A program made the position numbers and the translations under genes. A stretch of DNA of 64,000 bases from Flavobacterium sp. JAS (GTDB lineage: Bacteria; Bacteroidota; Bacteroidia; Flavobacteriales; Flavobacteriaceae), in contig NZ_JAJMOX010000003.1 of NCBI RefSeq assembly GCF_020991455.1, forward strand, positions 186,001-250,000, given 5' to 3'. This document shows positions 17,848 through 26,274 of the stretch, piece by piece. Below the pieces are notes generated by a model that was not told the DNA's origin, did not search any database, and saw only the letters and a program-made list of their open reading frames with translations. How positions within the stretch are numbered: position 1 is the stretch's first letter; every line of letters starts with the position of its first letter.

Positions 17848-17993
17848 AATTTTTTCATGAAAATAAATCCAAAGGAGTTTGGTTGTTTTTTTTAATGATG
17901 ATTTTTTATTGTAAAAATATTACTATATACGTATAGTAGGTAGTTGATTGTGAAAAAGATAAAATAAAAAAAATATCGATAATAATAGGTTTA

Positions 17994-18677
17994 ATGCTTG
18001 TAGTTTTTAGTTGTAGACCGCAAGAAAAAAAACAACTAAAAGTTGAAAAAATAAAGCACTACCAAATTAAAAATATAGAATACAACATTTTAGTTAATAA
18101 TGATTTTGAAACGTTTGACATAAAAAAAATCTATGAGAACAATGCAGATGGTCTAGGTAAAACGTATGAATTAACAAAAAACATAACTATAGAAGAAAAC
18201 GCGGGAGATAAAGGCTCATGGTTTGTGAAAAACGAATTAGCGAATAATTCACTATACAGCACTTATAAAGAATTTTATCAGTCAGGGAAAATTAAATCAA
18301 AAGGACCGAAATTTAAAGAAGATTGTAAAATTGGTATTTGGTATGATTTTGACGAAATCGGAAAGTTAATTAAGGAACTTGATCTAGATAAACCATTCAA
18401 AATTACAATTGAAGACATAATTGAATATCTTAAAGATAATGAAGCTGACTTATATTCAAGTTTTACTTCTATAAATAGATCATATGAGGAGGAAACAAAA
18501 AAGGCAAAATGGAGTTTAATTTATAGAGGGATATATAAAGATAAGCCAGGAATGTTTATGATCGAAATAGATGATTCTAGGGCAGAAATAGTAAAGGTTG
18601 TCAAGATATTAGGGAAAGAAGGTGAAAAAGAATTTTTTTTGAAAAACAGAAAACTTTTTTGTGAAATTATTGTATGA
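17994..18677 (+). CDS. Immunity-like lipoprotein with damaged 5' end
   Basis: 227 aa from the ATG at 17994, but that start leaves a signal of only six residues before Cys7 (MLVVFSC). In frame upstream the codons read KIKKISIIIGL, a proper lipoprotein signal, yet no ATG, GTG or TTG precedes them before a stop at 17937. A GTG at 17950 (GTG AAA AAG ATA AAA) lies one base out of frame. So the original start was probably lost to a one-base indel, or an ATA start is used. Contains an SLYSTYKEFYQSGKIKSKG stretch like MORN/toxin-immunity repeats. Confidence 0.5.
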   Translation: MLVVFSCRPQEKKQLKVEKIKHYQIKNIEYNILVNNDFETFDIKKIYENNADGLGKTYELTKNITIEENAGDKGSWFVKNELANNSLYSTYKEFYQSGKIKSKGPKFKEDCKIGIWYDFDEIGKLIKELDLDKPFKITIEDIIEYLKDNEADLYSSFTSINRSYEEETKKAKWSLIYRGIYKDKPGMFMIEIDDSRAEIVKVVKILGKEGEKEFFLKNRKLFCEIIV

Positions 18678-18727
18678 AATAGATAGTATAATAATTTAGT
18701 AAAAAGTTGATTTTTAAATATTTTAAA

Positions 18728-19042
18728 ATGAGGTTTAAAAATAAGCAATTCAAACTTTTGTTATTTGAAATGCATGATAAGGAATACATTAAAAATATAT
18801 TTTTTATAAAATTTTATCTGGTAACTATATTTTCATTGTTAGTAATTGGATTTATAATAATGTTTTTAATGGGTCTATTTTTAGGATGTTTTACTTCAGA
18901 TTTAGATAATAATCTTGACTGTATTAGTAATGACGAACTAATAAATAATTACTTAAGTATCTTTGGATTGTTTATAGTTTTTAATGTCTCCATGACAATA
19001 ATACTATATTGTCTTGATAAATTTAAAAAAAGGATAGATTAA
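18728..19042 (+). CDS. Small membrane protein in T6SS cargo region
   Basis: 104 aa from the ATG at 18728 (a TTG seven codons upstream is less likely). Two transmembrane segments (FYLVTIFSLLVIGFIIMFLM and YLSIFGLFIVFNVSMTIILY) flank a short Cys- and Asp/Asn-containing loop. It ends 4 bp before the next small membrane gene, so the two are probably translated together. An inner-membrane immunity role is possible; no family recognised. Confidence 0.55.
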   Translation: MRFKNKQFKLLLFEMHDKEYIKNIFFIKFYLVTIFSLLVIGFIIMFLMGLFLGCFTSDLDNNLDCISNDELINNYLSIFGLFIVFNVSMTIILYCLDKFKKRID

Positions 19043-19046
19043 TTCG

Positions 19047-19460
19047 ATGAGTTTAAAAAAAATCATATTTTTAGGAATCATTATTAATATAATTTCTTTA
19101 ATAGTCTTGTATTTAACCATGCATAAATATGAAAAAGAGATTTCAGCTAACTGCATGAATTGTTCTTATTTTCAAGATGTACTAATAAATGGTTTATCCA
19201 TTTTGATTTTTCCAATAGTTTATATTTCTAGTCGATTTATTGCTAATAAAAATATTTCACTCGTAATAATATCATTATATGGAATATTTAATATTTTTTT
19301 AGCGCAAATTGGAATATTTAATTCAAGAGTTGCATCTTGGAGTAGTTTTACAAACATGGAGATGATTACTGGTGTTTTTTTAGAACAGTATTTAAGTTTA
19401 ATTTTAATTTTTGGAGTATTTATTCTGATAATAAAATTTATCTTTTTAAAAATGAGATAG
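19047..19460 (+). CDS. Four-helix membrane protein in T6SS cargo region
   Basis: 137 aa with about four transmembrane segments and a Cys-x-x-Cys pair (NCMNCSYF) in the first periplasmic loop. Located between the other small membrane gene and tssF. No recognised family. Like its neighbour it may be an immunity protein, possibly for a membrane-acting effector not encoded here; this is inference. Confidence 0.55.
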   Translation: MSLKKIIFLGIIINIISLIVLYLTMHKYEKEISANCMNCSYFQDVLINGLSILIFPIVYISSRFIANKNISLVIISLYGIFNIFLAQIGIFNSRVASWSSFTNMEMITGVFLEQYLSLILIFGVFILIIKFIFLKMR

Positions 19461-19519
19461 TTACTAAAGAAAACATCAAAATTTAAAACTAAGTTTCCCA
19501 TTTCCAAAATAAAGCAAAA

Positions 19520-21358
19520 ATGAGACAAGAAAGAATAAAAGACAGAGTATTAAAAAGAGCGGCTAGATCGTGGGGCTTTTCAGATGTTGAGATGGAAACC
19601 TCTTTTGATCCTGTTGTATCAATGATGTTAAATGCTTTATCTTATGAATTAGAAAAAGTAGCACATGAACTTGAAGATTCTAAAACAAGAGTAGTTGAAA
19701 GAGTTTTAGAAATCATGTTTCCGGAAGTTGCAGCCGGAGCCAAACCAGCAAGAGCAATCATGCATGCTTTGCCTTTAGAGAATAACATAAAAGTCTCTTT
19801 GCATAACCAAATGACGGTAAGCAGAAGGATTCATAATATTTATAATCCACTGGCGCCCATCACTAAAGAAATTGCACTTTCGCCTACATTAGAAGTAAAA
19901 TTATCGTCATGTGAGGTGAAGTATGTAGCCTATGAAAGAAATCTATACGAAATTTCTAATCTCTTTTATAAAGATGCCGTTAGAGGTTACAAACATTCTT
20001 TGCCTTCGGGTGTAGTCTTTTTGGGTATTGAATTAAATGGCCAGAATGTATTGGAGCTGGAAGATTTAATGTTGTACATCGACATTAAAAACACCCACCA
20101 AAAAGAAATGTTTCATTATTACTTAAAACAAGTAAAATGCTTTCATGATGACGTGGAGATTAAAGTCGAAGAAGGGTACAATGTTCCAATAAACAATCTT
20201 GACATCGAAAATATAATCAACCGCAATTATACACATCTTAGTGAGGTAATGCAGGAAGTCAATGAGTTTTATTTTGATAATTTTTACACTTTAAAAGGAG
20301 TATTAAAGCACAAAGCAATAAAGGAATATAGTGCTGAGTATAAAAATTTTGAGGAAATAACAAATGATAAAGGAAAAGATGTTATCTGGATAAAATTAGT
20401 TTTTCCGGAATCATTGATTCCTCAAATTATTGACAATGTATCTTTTACGGCTAACTGTTTTCCTGTAATCAATAAGAAAAAACATATTATAAATAAAACA
20501 ATTGGAAATTTCTTATCGTATGTAGCGCTGGAAACAGACAATAATATTTATTTAGATGTTGATTCTGTTATTGACGGATTCAATAATCGCTATGAAATAA
20601 AAGAGTTTAAAGATGGCGTTATAGAAGAAGGAAATGCAGTTTTAAGAACAGGAGGAGTTTCAAGATTTGATTCTAGAAGTGCTTCAGAATTGCTTCAGAA
20701 CGTATTGGATTTATTAAAAGATGAAAGTTCTTCTTTTGCGGGTTTAGGTAAAGATTTTATGAGCAGTTCGCTGGTTGAAATTAATCAATTATTGGCATCA
20801 GTTGAACAGCAGGCAAAAGAAAGCAGTTTCTCTAAAAACAATGACCCTTATTTAATGATCAAGCCTAAAATTGATGAATCTATAGGTAAAACATTTGCAA
20901 TAAATTATTGGTCTACCTGTGCAGAAGAAGGAAACGATATTAAAGCAGGAACAGTTTTAGAATCTAAAGATGATTTTTCATTTGTAAGCAAAGAAGCAAT
21001 CTTAGTTACAAACACAGTTGGCGGAACAAATAAGCAAAATAATAAAGATCGTATTTTAGCCTATCGTAATGCTTTATTAACGCGTGGCCGAATTGTAACT
21101 TTTGCAGATATAAAAGCATTTAGTTTTAATCATTTTAAAAGCTGTATTACAGATGTCAAAATAGAAAAAGGAACAAGAAAAGAAATTTCTGTGAAAGCAG
21201 GATTTAGCCGTACAGTTGATATTCATTTAAAAGTAAACTCTGCTGAAAAAGATTATTTATCGGTTACAGAATGGGATTACTTGTGTGAAAGTTTTATGAA
21301 AAATCTTAAAAATAGATCGTCAAACGTATTTCCGTATCGCCTGTTTATTGAAAACTAG
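19520..21358 (+). CDS. tssF: T6SS baseplate wedge protein TssF
   Basis: 612 aa, standard length. Strong family start: RAARSWGFSDVEMETSFDPV and LSYELEKVAHELEDSKTRVV, followed by MFPEVAAGAKPARAIMHA. A C-terminal RNALLTRGRIVTFADIKAFS is also typical. TssF pairs with TssG and TssK in the baseplate wedge. Here it is separated from tssE by Hcp, VgrG and effector cargo, and no tssG follows, which is unusual. A terminator closes the gene. Confidence 0.9.
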   Translation: MRQERIKDRVLKRAARSWGFSDVEMETSFDPVVSMMLNALSYELEKVAHELEDSKTRVVERVLEIMFPEVAAGAKPARAIMHALPLENNIKVSLHNQMTVSRRIHNIYNPLAPITKEIALSPTLEVKLSSCEVKYVAYERNLYEISNLFYKDAVRGYKHSLPSGVVFLGIELNGQNVLELEDLMLYIDIKNTHQKEMFHYYLKQVKCFHDDVEIKVEEGYNVPINNLDIENIINRNYTHLSEVMQEVNEFYFDNFYTLKGVLKHKAIKEYSAEYKNFEEITNDKGKDVIWIKLVFPESLIPQIIDNVSFTANCFPVINKKKHIINKTIGNFLSYVALETDNNIYLDVDSVIDGFNNRYEIKEFKDGVIEEGNAVLRTGGVSRFDSRSASELLQNVLDLLKDESSSFAGLGKDFMSSSLVEINQLLASVEQQAKESSFSKNNDPYLMIKPKIDESIGKTFAINYWSTCAEEGNDIKAGTVLESKDDFSFVSKEAILVTNTVGGTNKQNNKDRILAYRNALLTRGRIVTFADIKAFSFNHFKSCITDVKIEKGTRKEISVKAGFSRTVDIHLKVNSAEKDYLSVTEWDYLCESFMKNLKNRSSNVFPYRLFIEN

Positions 21359-21367
21359 AAATGAAAC

Positions 21368-21398
21368 AAAACCTGACTTACATAAGTCAGGTTTTTTA
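21368..21398 (+). terminator. Terminator after tssF
   Basis: Near-perfect stem ACCTGACTTA / TAAGTCAGGT (21371-21380, 21383-21392), extended by flanking A and T bases, with a 2-nt apex and T6 tail; it ends the T6SS gene run. Confidence 0.88.
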
Positions 21399-21540
21399 TT
21401 TAAAAAGCTTTTCTCAATTGTTAAAAATCCTATAGTTATACTTTTATAATTTATAGTAGACTTCTTATTGAAGACCTCAAGGCTAAATTTGCTTTTTAGA
21501 TGAAAATTCAATAATAAGGTTTATAAATGAAATAACTGGT

Positions 21541-21873
21541 ATGAAGAGAATATTGATTTTTATAGTATTACTATTTTCCAGTTGTATCGACAATAATAAA
21601 TTTAATGGTCATGTATACGACTATGATACAGAAAAACCTATTGAAAATGTTTCTATAGATATAAATGGTTATAAGACCCAAACAGACAGTACGGGATATT
21701 TTTGTATTGAAGTAAAATCAAATTCGGCGTATAAAGTGATCTTAAAAAAAGAAGATTATGTTACAAAAAAGATAAATCGTAAACCTGATTATCTGGGTAA
21801 ATATTCACAAAAGAGTTTGAAATATAATAGACTGTATTTATATGCCAAAGAAAGTGATTTTGCAACTAATTAA
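21541..21873 (+). CDS. Small lipoprotein with carboxypeptidase-regulatory-like domain
   Basis: 110 aa. Lipobox Cys15 (VLLFSSC), then a transthyretin-like beta-sandwich typical of CarboxypepD_reg-like domains: FNGHVYDYDTEKPIENVSI and KTQTDSTGYF. Such domains are common at the cell surface of Bacteroidota. It stands alone between the tssF terminator and a convergent exonuclease gene. Specific role unknown. Confidence 0.65.
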   Translation: MKRILIFIVLLFSSCIDNNKFNGHVYDYDTEKPIENVSIDINGYKTQTDSTGYFCIEVKSNSAYKVILKKEDYVTKKINRKPDYLGKYSQKSLKYNRLYLYAKESDFATN

Positions 21874-21880
21874 ACGTTTG

Positions 21881-22507
21881 TTACTTGAATAACGAATTCA
21901 GACTAATCTCTTTTTTCTCTCTCAATTTACTTACAATCTTCAAAAAGGCGATTGCCGTAATATAAGCATCGCCCAAAGCAGTATGTCGGTCTTTCTTAGA
22001 AATGTCAAATTTATCAGCAAGATCGTCTAAAGTATAATGATCCTTTCGTTCAAACAAATGCGATTTGATTAAGGTCTTTTTGTATAGAATAGCAGTGTCT
22101 AAACATTTGTTGGTCAATTCTGGTAAACCATTTCGCTCCAAAGCTTTATTTATCATTGTGACATCAAAAGTAGTGTGATGTGCAATAATTATTGAATCTC
22201 CCAGAAAGGCTAAGAATTGCTGTAAAGCTTCTAACTCAGAAGGTCGCTGAATTACAAAAGCTTTCAAAATACCATGAATCTGAGCTGTTGCTTTATCGTA
22301 ATGATCCTGTTCAATATATACCTCAAAACTATCCTGAATAGATATGATATTGTTTTGCAAAATGAGCGCGCCAATACATAATATCCGGTCATTATCATAA
22401 TTAAAACCGGTAGTTTCAGTATCTAAAACTACAAATCTTGTTTCCTCAATGCAGATATTTTCATCAAATAGATTTTCTTCTTTTTTCCAAAAATTAAATA
22501 AAGCCAT
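21881..22507 (-). CDS. DEDDh 3'-5' exonuclease (DnaQ/PolC-type)
   Basis: 208 aa. ExoI motif LDTETTG near residue 28, ExoII HHTTFDVTMI, and ExoIII HTALGDAYITA give the DEDDh set. Acts on DNA or RNA 3' ends; free-standing forms of this type are not the replicative proofreading subunit. It follows the cNMP/CBS/DUF294 gene by 2 bp, an association seen widely in bacteria and suggesting a nucleotide-signal-controlled function. Confidence 0.82.
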   Translation of the reverse strand: MALFNFWKKEENLFDENICIEETRFVVLDTETTGFNYDNDRILCIGALILQNNIISIQDSFEVYIEQDHYDKATAQIHGILKAFVIQRPSELEALQQFLAFLGDSIIIAHHTTFDVTMINKALERNGLPELTNKCLDTAILYKKTLIKSHLFERKDHYTLDDLADKFDISKKDRHTALGDAYITAIAFLKIVSKLREKKEISLNSLFK

Positions 22508-22509
22508 AT

Positions 22510-24429
22510 TTATACGACGTTTGAAACATTAAATCTTACGCTAATTAATTCCTGAAGTTCTTTTATGGTTTTGAAAGTCCTTTTTAGCTTAATCTTTTCC
22601 ATTTTAGACAAAGATTCCAATGCAATAAATTGCCCTGAATCGTTGTGTAAAAGCCCTTGTTTAGTTCTAAATTTTAATAAAGCTTTAAACGAATAGGAGC
22701 ATGATAAATACAACTCGCTGTTATTGGGTTCTAACTCGGCTAATTTTTCAAAACGTTCAGCAGTATTACTGATTCCTTTTACAGAATGCGATAAAATCAA
22801 AACACGTGCAGCATCTGTAAGCGGCATTAAAGCTCTTCTTTTTATATCAAAATTGTCTTTGTTTGCTCCATCTTGCTCTACCAGAAATTGTCTGAAAAAC
22901 CCAGTAGGAGAAGGGCTTTGCAAAGCACCACTCACCAAATGAACATAAAAAATTGGGTTTGCTTTTATATTTTCGAAAATAAAATCAGAAAGGTCATTCG
23001 TGACTTCGGCGTCACCATAAGTTAGGCTATAGTCGAAAAAAATGAAAGACAATAAAACTTCATTTTTTCCCGGATTCGTGATCCAGTGATGGACTTTGTC
23101 TTTCCATTCATCAAGACTCATACACCATTTAGGGTTTGAAGCCATCATTTCGGCAGGACAATAATCATAGCCAATATCAAATAAACCTTTATTTACTAAT
23201 GAAGCAAATTTTAAAAAATAGACTTTTGTTTCCTCTCTAAAAACTTCAGAAACATTTTCATAAACAATCGCATTATCCTGATCTGTGTGCAGCATTTGCT
23301 CACTTCGGCCTTGACTACCCAATGCTAACCAGGCAAATTTCACAGGTGGCGGACTGCTCATTTTTTCAATACACATTTCAATAACACGGGTTGTACAAGC
23401 TTCATTCAACTCAGTTATGATTTTAGAAATCAATGTCATCGGAATGTTTTGATCTAAATATCCCTGAAGCAATTGCATTATTCTGGCACGAATAGGTTTA
23501 ATTTCTTTTGGTTTTTTAGCTCTTTTTAAGGCTTTTATTAAAACGGCAGGATTATTTCCTAGAGCCACCATAACATCGTGTTTAGATAAAATCCCAACAG
23601 CTTTGGTATTAGTAGTTCCGTCTTTAGTAAGACACAAATGACTAATATTACTCTTCATCATTGCCATTTGCGCTTCAGTAACCGTCATTTTCTTAGGATA
23701 GGTAATAACAGGTTTCGTCATTATGGTTTCCGCCGTAGTCATGATCGAAAAATCGCCTGTTACAATTTTATTGCGTAAATCTTTGTCCGTAATAATACCA
23801 ATTGGCAGCATTTCGTCAACAATTAAAATGGCGCCAACCTTTTTCTTATTCATGATTTTTGCAATATCTCTGGCTGTTGTAGACGGACTGCAAGTGACAA
23901 TTTTTTTGGAATATTTTATAGGCTGTAAATCAAACGAATCTTTATTAGAATGCAATTGATCATGAACAATATCGTCTCCGTATAACTTATCTTTATGAAT
24001 ATCAGAATATGGATTTCGGGTATTCGAAGCATAACTTTCGATCAGGAAATTACCAACGGTTCTGTTTTCCAGAGCATAAGGTCTAAAAACCGCAATTGGA
24101 ATCGCATATAAAATGGTTTCTTCATAAGCGACAGCTTCCATAATATAGTTTTCCTGTGCCAAAAGTGGACGTAATCCAAAAATATCACCTTCATCGCACA
24201 TGTCAAGAACATTATTTTTCTGATTTTTTTTGAGCGCCACAGCACCTTTATGAACCACATAAAAAGAATCATGTGTCTTATCATTTTCGGCAAATATCAC
24301 GGCATCTTTATCTTTGTAAACAATCGAAATTTGTTCAGACAGTTTTTCCAAGTCTTTTTGATGTAAAAAACTAAAAGGAGGAAAGTCCTTTAAAAAGTCA
24401 GCGACTCTATGCGAAATGGTATTTTTCAT
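22510..24429 (-). CDS. cNMP-binding, CBS-pair and DUF294 nucleotidyltransferase-like signalling protein
   Basis: 639 aa. Order: cyclic-nucleotide-binding domain (about residues 15-130), two CBS domains (about 165-295), DUF294 putative nucleotidyltransferase with the GSQGRSEQML and TDQDNA signature (about 365-390), and a DUF294 C-terminal helical region. The nucleotidyltransferase-type metal residues are present. Ligand-sensing domains controlling a GlnD-like transferase is the expected logic. Translated ahead of the exonuclease gene in a two-gene operon. Confidence 0.85.
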   Translation of the reverse strand: MKNTISHRVADFLKDFPPFSFLHQKDLEKLSEQISIVYKDKDAVIFAENDKTHDSFYVVHKGAVALKKNQKNNVLDMCDEGDIFGLRPLLAQENYIMEAVAYEETILYAIPIAVFRPYALENRTVGNFLIESYASNTRNPYSDIHKDKLYGDDIVHDQLHSNKDSFDLQPIKYSKKIVTCSPSTTARDIAKIMNKKKVGAILIVDEMLPIGIITDKDLRNKIVTGDFSIMTTAETIMTKPVITYPKKMTVTEAQMAMMKSNISHLCLTKDGTTNTKAVGILSKHDVMVALGNNPAVLIKALKRAKKPKEIKPIRARIMQLLQGYLDQNIPMTLISKIITELNEACTTRVIEMCIEKMSSPPPVKFAWLALGSQGRSEQMLHTDQDNAIVYENVSEVFREETKVYFLKFASLVNKGLFDIGYDYCPAEMMASNPKWCMSLDEWKDKVHHWITNPGKNEVLLSFIFFDYSLTYGDAEVTNDLSDFIFENIKANPIFYVHLVSGALQSPSPTGFFRQFLVEQDGANKDNFDIKRRALMPLTDAARVLILSHSVKGISNTAERFEKLAELEPNNSELYLSCSYSFKALLKFRTKQGLLHNDSGQFIALESLSKMEKIKLKRTFKTIKELQELISVRFNVSNVV

Positions 24430-24505
24430 GCGTAAGATTTAGGTTCTAATGTAAGACATAAAACAGAAATGTAAAAGAAACACCATTAAGTTTTTTTATT
24501 TTAGC

Positions 24506-24557
24506 AAAAAGGCACGAAGACACTAAGATTTTATTCTTCGCGTCTTCGTGCCTTTTT
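24506..24557 (-). terminator. Hairpin terminator between divergent gene ends
   Basis: 16-bp perfect inverted repeat (24506-24521 and 24542-24557, AAGGCACGAAGAC core) with a 20-nt loop and T-run on both strands. Placed just after the stop of the minus-strand lipoprotein gene at 24577. Confidence 0.75.
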
Positions 24558-24576
24558 AGCAGAATTTATAGTTTAT

Positions 24577-24948
24577 CTACTCGATTTTAAAAACCTTTCC
24601 GCGTTGTTTTTGATCAGAACCCACCATTCCAAATTCAAAAGTATACGAATCTTTAGAAGTCGTTAAAATCTTCATACTGATTGCTTTTTCTTCCGCCATA
24701 TTTTTTGGGTGTTTCTTTTGCAAAATATATTCGCAATCGCTTACCCAGCGCACTGTCGAGGTATCTGTTTTACCTTCAAAAGTTTCGATTTCAATACCAT
24801 CTTTACGTTCAAAAATGGTTGTTTTTTTAACACCATTTACATCAAACTCAAATTTGAATTTTCCGTTTTTAAAATCTTTGCAATTGTGTTCTGCATCATA
24901 ACAAGATAATAATGTTAGTAACGGCAAAAGGAATATAATTTTTTTCAT
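24577..24948 (-). CDS. Conserved Flavobacteriaceae lipoprotein, unknown function
   Basis: 123 aa with lipobox Cys16 (LLTLLSC). Short beta-rich mature part with CKDFKNGKF, STVRWVSDCEYIL and GKVFKIE landmarks that I recognise as a recurrent flavobacterial small-protein pattern. Two conserved Cys in the mature part may form a disulfide. No biochemical role known to me. Confidence 0.6.
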   Translation of the reverse strand: MKKIIFLLPLLTLLSCYDAEHNCKDFKNGKFKFEFDVNGVKKTTIFERKDGIEIETFEGKTDTSTVRWVSDCEYILQKKHPKNMAEEKAISMKILTTSKDSYTFEFGMVGSDQKQRGKVFKIE

Positions 24949-24971
24949 TTTTAAATTTAAGTTATTTTTTT

Positions 24972-25050
24972 GGAGCTATTTCTTGCTGTTCCTTCCAATC
25001 TTTTGTGCCGAACCCCGGCACAAAAGGATTTTCCCTCCCATCAGGGCTAG
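24972..25050 (-). ncRNA. Candidate Flavo-1-like structured element
   Basis: Read on the minus strand this begins CTAGCCCTGATGGGAG, has AATCC before a 10-bp hairpin (25001-25010 with 25016-25025, TTTTGTGCC/GGCACAAAA) and ends AGAAATAGCTCCA. I recall this layout as a recurrent Flavobacterium intergenic element that may correspond to the Flavo-1 RNA family. It is GC-richer than its surroundings and is in the leader region of the minus lipoprotein gene at 24948. The family match is from memory. Confidence 0.45.
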
Positions 25051-25101
25051 AAAGTTAACGGCTACTCAAGTACCAATTGTATTATATATATATTATAAGA
25101 T

Positions 25102-25566
25102 CTAAATTTTCTGAATATAGAACTCTTTTAATTTTTTAGATTCTTTTACTTCTTCTCTGACTTCCTCTTTAGATTCGCTGTTTACTGCTTTCGGCCAAAT
25201 ATGAAAACCTCCTTTTGCCATAGCTTGCGCTTGTCGAAGAACGTTTGGCGAAATATTGGCAAAAAAACTCAAATCTTCAGGATTATCCCAAAGCCCCCAA
25301 ATACCATTTTCGTCAATATCGCCACTATAATTAATGATATGTGTCGAATATTTTTTGACCATTTTAATTTTAAAATACTCTAAATTATAAGAACCATTCC
25401 ATCGAAACGAGGCTACATCATCAATTCCTGAACCGGAAATAATAGAATTTGCAAAATTCAATTCGATAGACATTTTATGTTGGTGAGGCGAATTAGAATA
25501 ACAATAAAATCCTTCCCATTCTCCACTAGGCAAGAAATGATGTGTTTCGTTTTTGTTGTCTTTCAT
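25102..25566 (-). CDS. Conserved hypothetical protein
   Basis: 154 aa, no signal peptide. Beta-rich N-terminal half (PSGEWEGFYCY, ISGSGIDDVASFRWNGSY, SGDIDENGIWGLW) resembling a lipocalin/avidin-like small barrel, then a charged C-terminal helix rich in Lys/Glu. Lies 31 bp downstream of the DUF1572 gene on the same strand. Function unknown. Confidence 0.55.
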   Translation of the reverse strand: MKDNKNETHHFLPSGEWEGFYCYSNSPHQHKMSIELNFANSIISGSGIDDVASFRWNGSYNLEYFKIKMVKKYSTHIINYSGDIDENGIWGLWDNPEDLSFFANISPNVLRQAQAMAKGGFHIWPKAVNSESKEEVREEVKESKKLKEFYIQKI

Positions 25567-25597
25567 ATTTATAATTCCGAAATAAATATAACAATTG

Positions 25598-26173
25598 TTA
25601 TTTCAACCTTTTCAATTCGTCATCGGTAAAGTTCTTGATTTCTTTTTCCTTGGCAAACTTTTCAGCATTATAATTTCCTGATTTATTCCTCGGAATCGAC
25701 AAACTATTCCAACTGCTATTCTTTAGTTGTTTGGCATAAAAAACAATCTGACCAATATGATATGGATAATGCGCCAATTGTCTGTTTATGGCTTCAATAA
25801 CCGTATGACCTTCGTTACGAATATAAATAATATCAGAAAGTTGATCCGCTTTTAAATTATTCAAAGCATCCAGAAAACAATCCCAGCCTTTATTCCAGGC
25901 TTCTAAAACTTCCTCTTTAGATTGTAGATCATTTTCAAATTCGGCATCACGATTACGCCATTCTTTTTCACCATCCGAAGTTAAAAAATCAGTCCAGCGC
26001 GAAAGCATATTACCAGAGACATGTTTGATTATAGCAGCAATACTATTAGTATCTTCATTTACAGAAACAAAAAGCTGATCTGGTTCTAATTGATCCATTG
26101 CTTTTTCCCCCAGCATTTTATAGTATAAAAATTGTTTTTTAACGCTTTCTAAATAAGATTCAGTTGCTTCCAT
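25598..26173 (-). CDS. DinB-like DUF1572 family protein
   Basis: 191 aa. Four-helix DinB-type layout: N-terminal helix, SIAAIIKHVSGNMLSRWTDF with a candidate metal His, and NRQLAHYPYHIGQIVFYAKQ with two further His. The three His positions match the DinB metal site. Members may act as thiol-dependent transferases; the substrate is unknown. Confidence 0.78.
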   Translation of the reverse strand: MEATESYLESVKKQFLYYKMLGEKAMDQLEPDQLFVSVNEDTNSIAAIIKHVSGNMLSRWTDFLTSDGEKEWRNRDAEFENDLQSKEEVLEAWNKGWDCFLDALNNLKADQLSDIIYIRNEGHTVIEAINRQLAHYPYHIGQIVFYAKQLKNSSWNSLSIPRNKSGNYNAEKFAKEKEIKNFTDDELKRLK

Positions 26174-26187
26174 AATTATATTTTTTT

Positions 26188-26271
26188 GCCACGAATTTCA
26201 CCAATTTACTGATTTAATACAAGACGATTAAAATTTTAATTCGGAAAAATTGGTGAAATTAGTGGCATATT
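26188..26271. repeat. Long-loop inverted repeat
   Basis: Arms of about 20 bp (GCCACGAATTTCACCAATTT and its near-complement) around a ~44-nt spacer. It lies between two same-strand genes; may terminate the pentapeptide gene transcript or be a dispersed palindrome. Confidence 0.6.
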
Positions 26272-26274
26272 TTT

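Noticed and set aside
24042..24293. Alternative-frame minus ORF within the cNMP/CBS/DUF294 gene
   Set aside because: It lies in another frame of a well-supported gene and has no family features.
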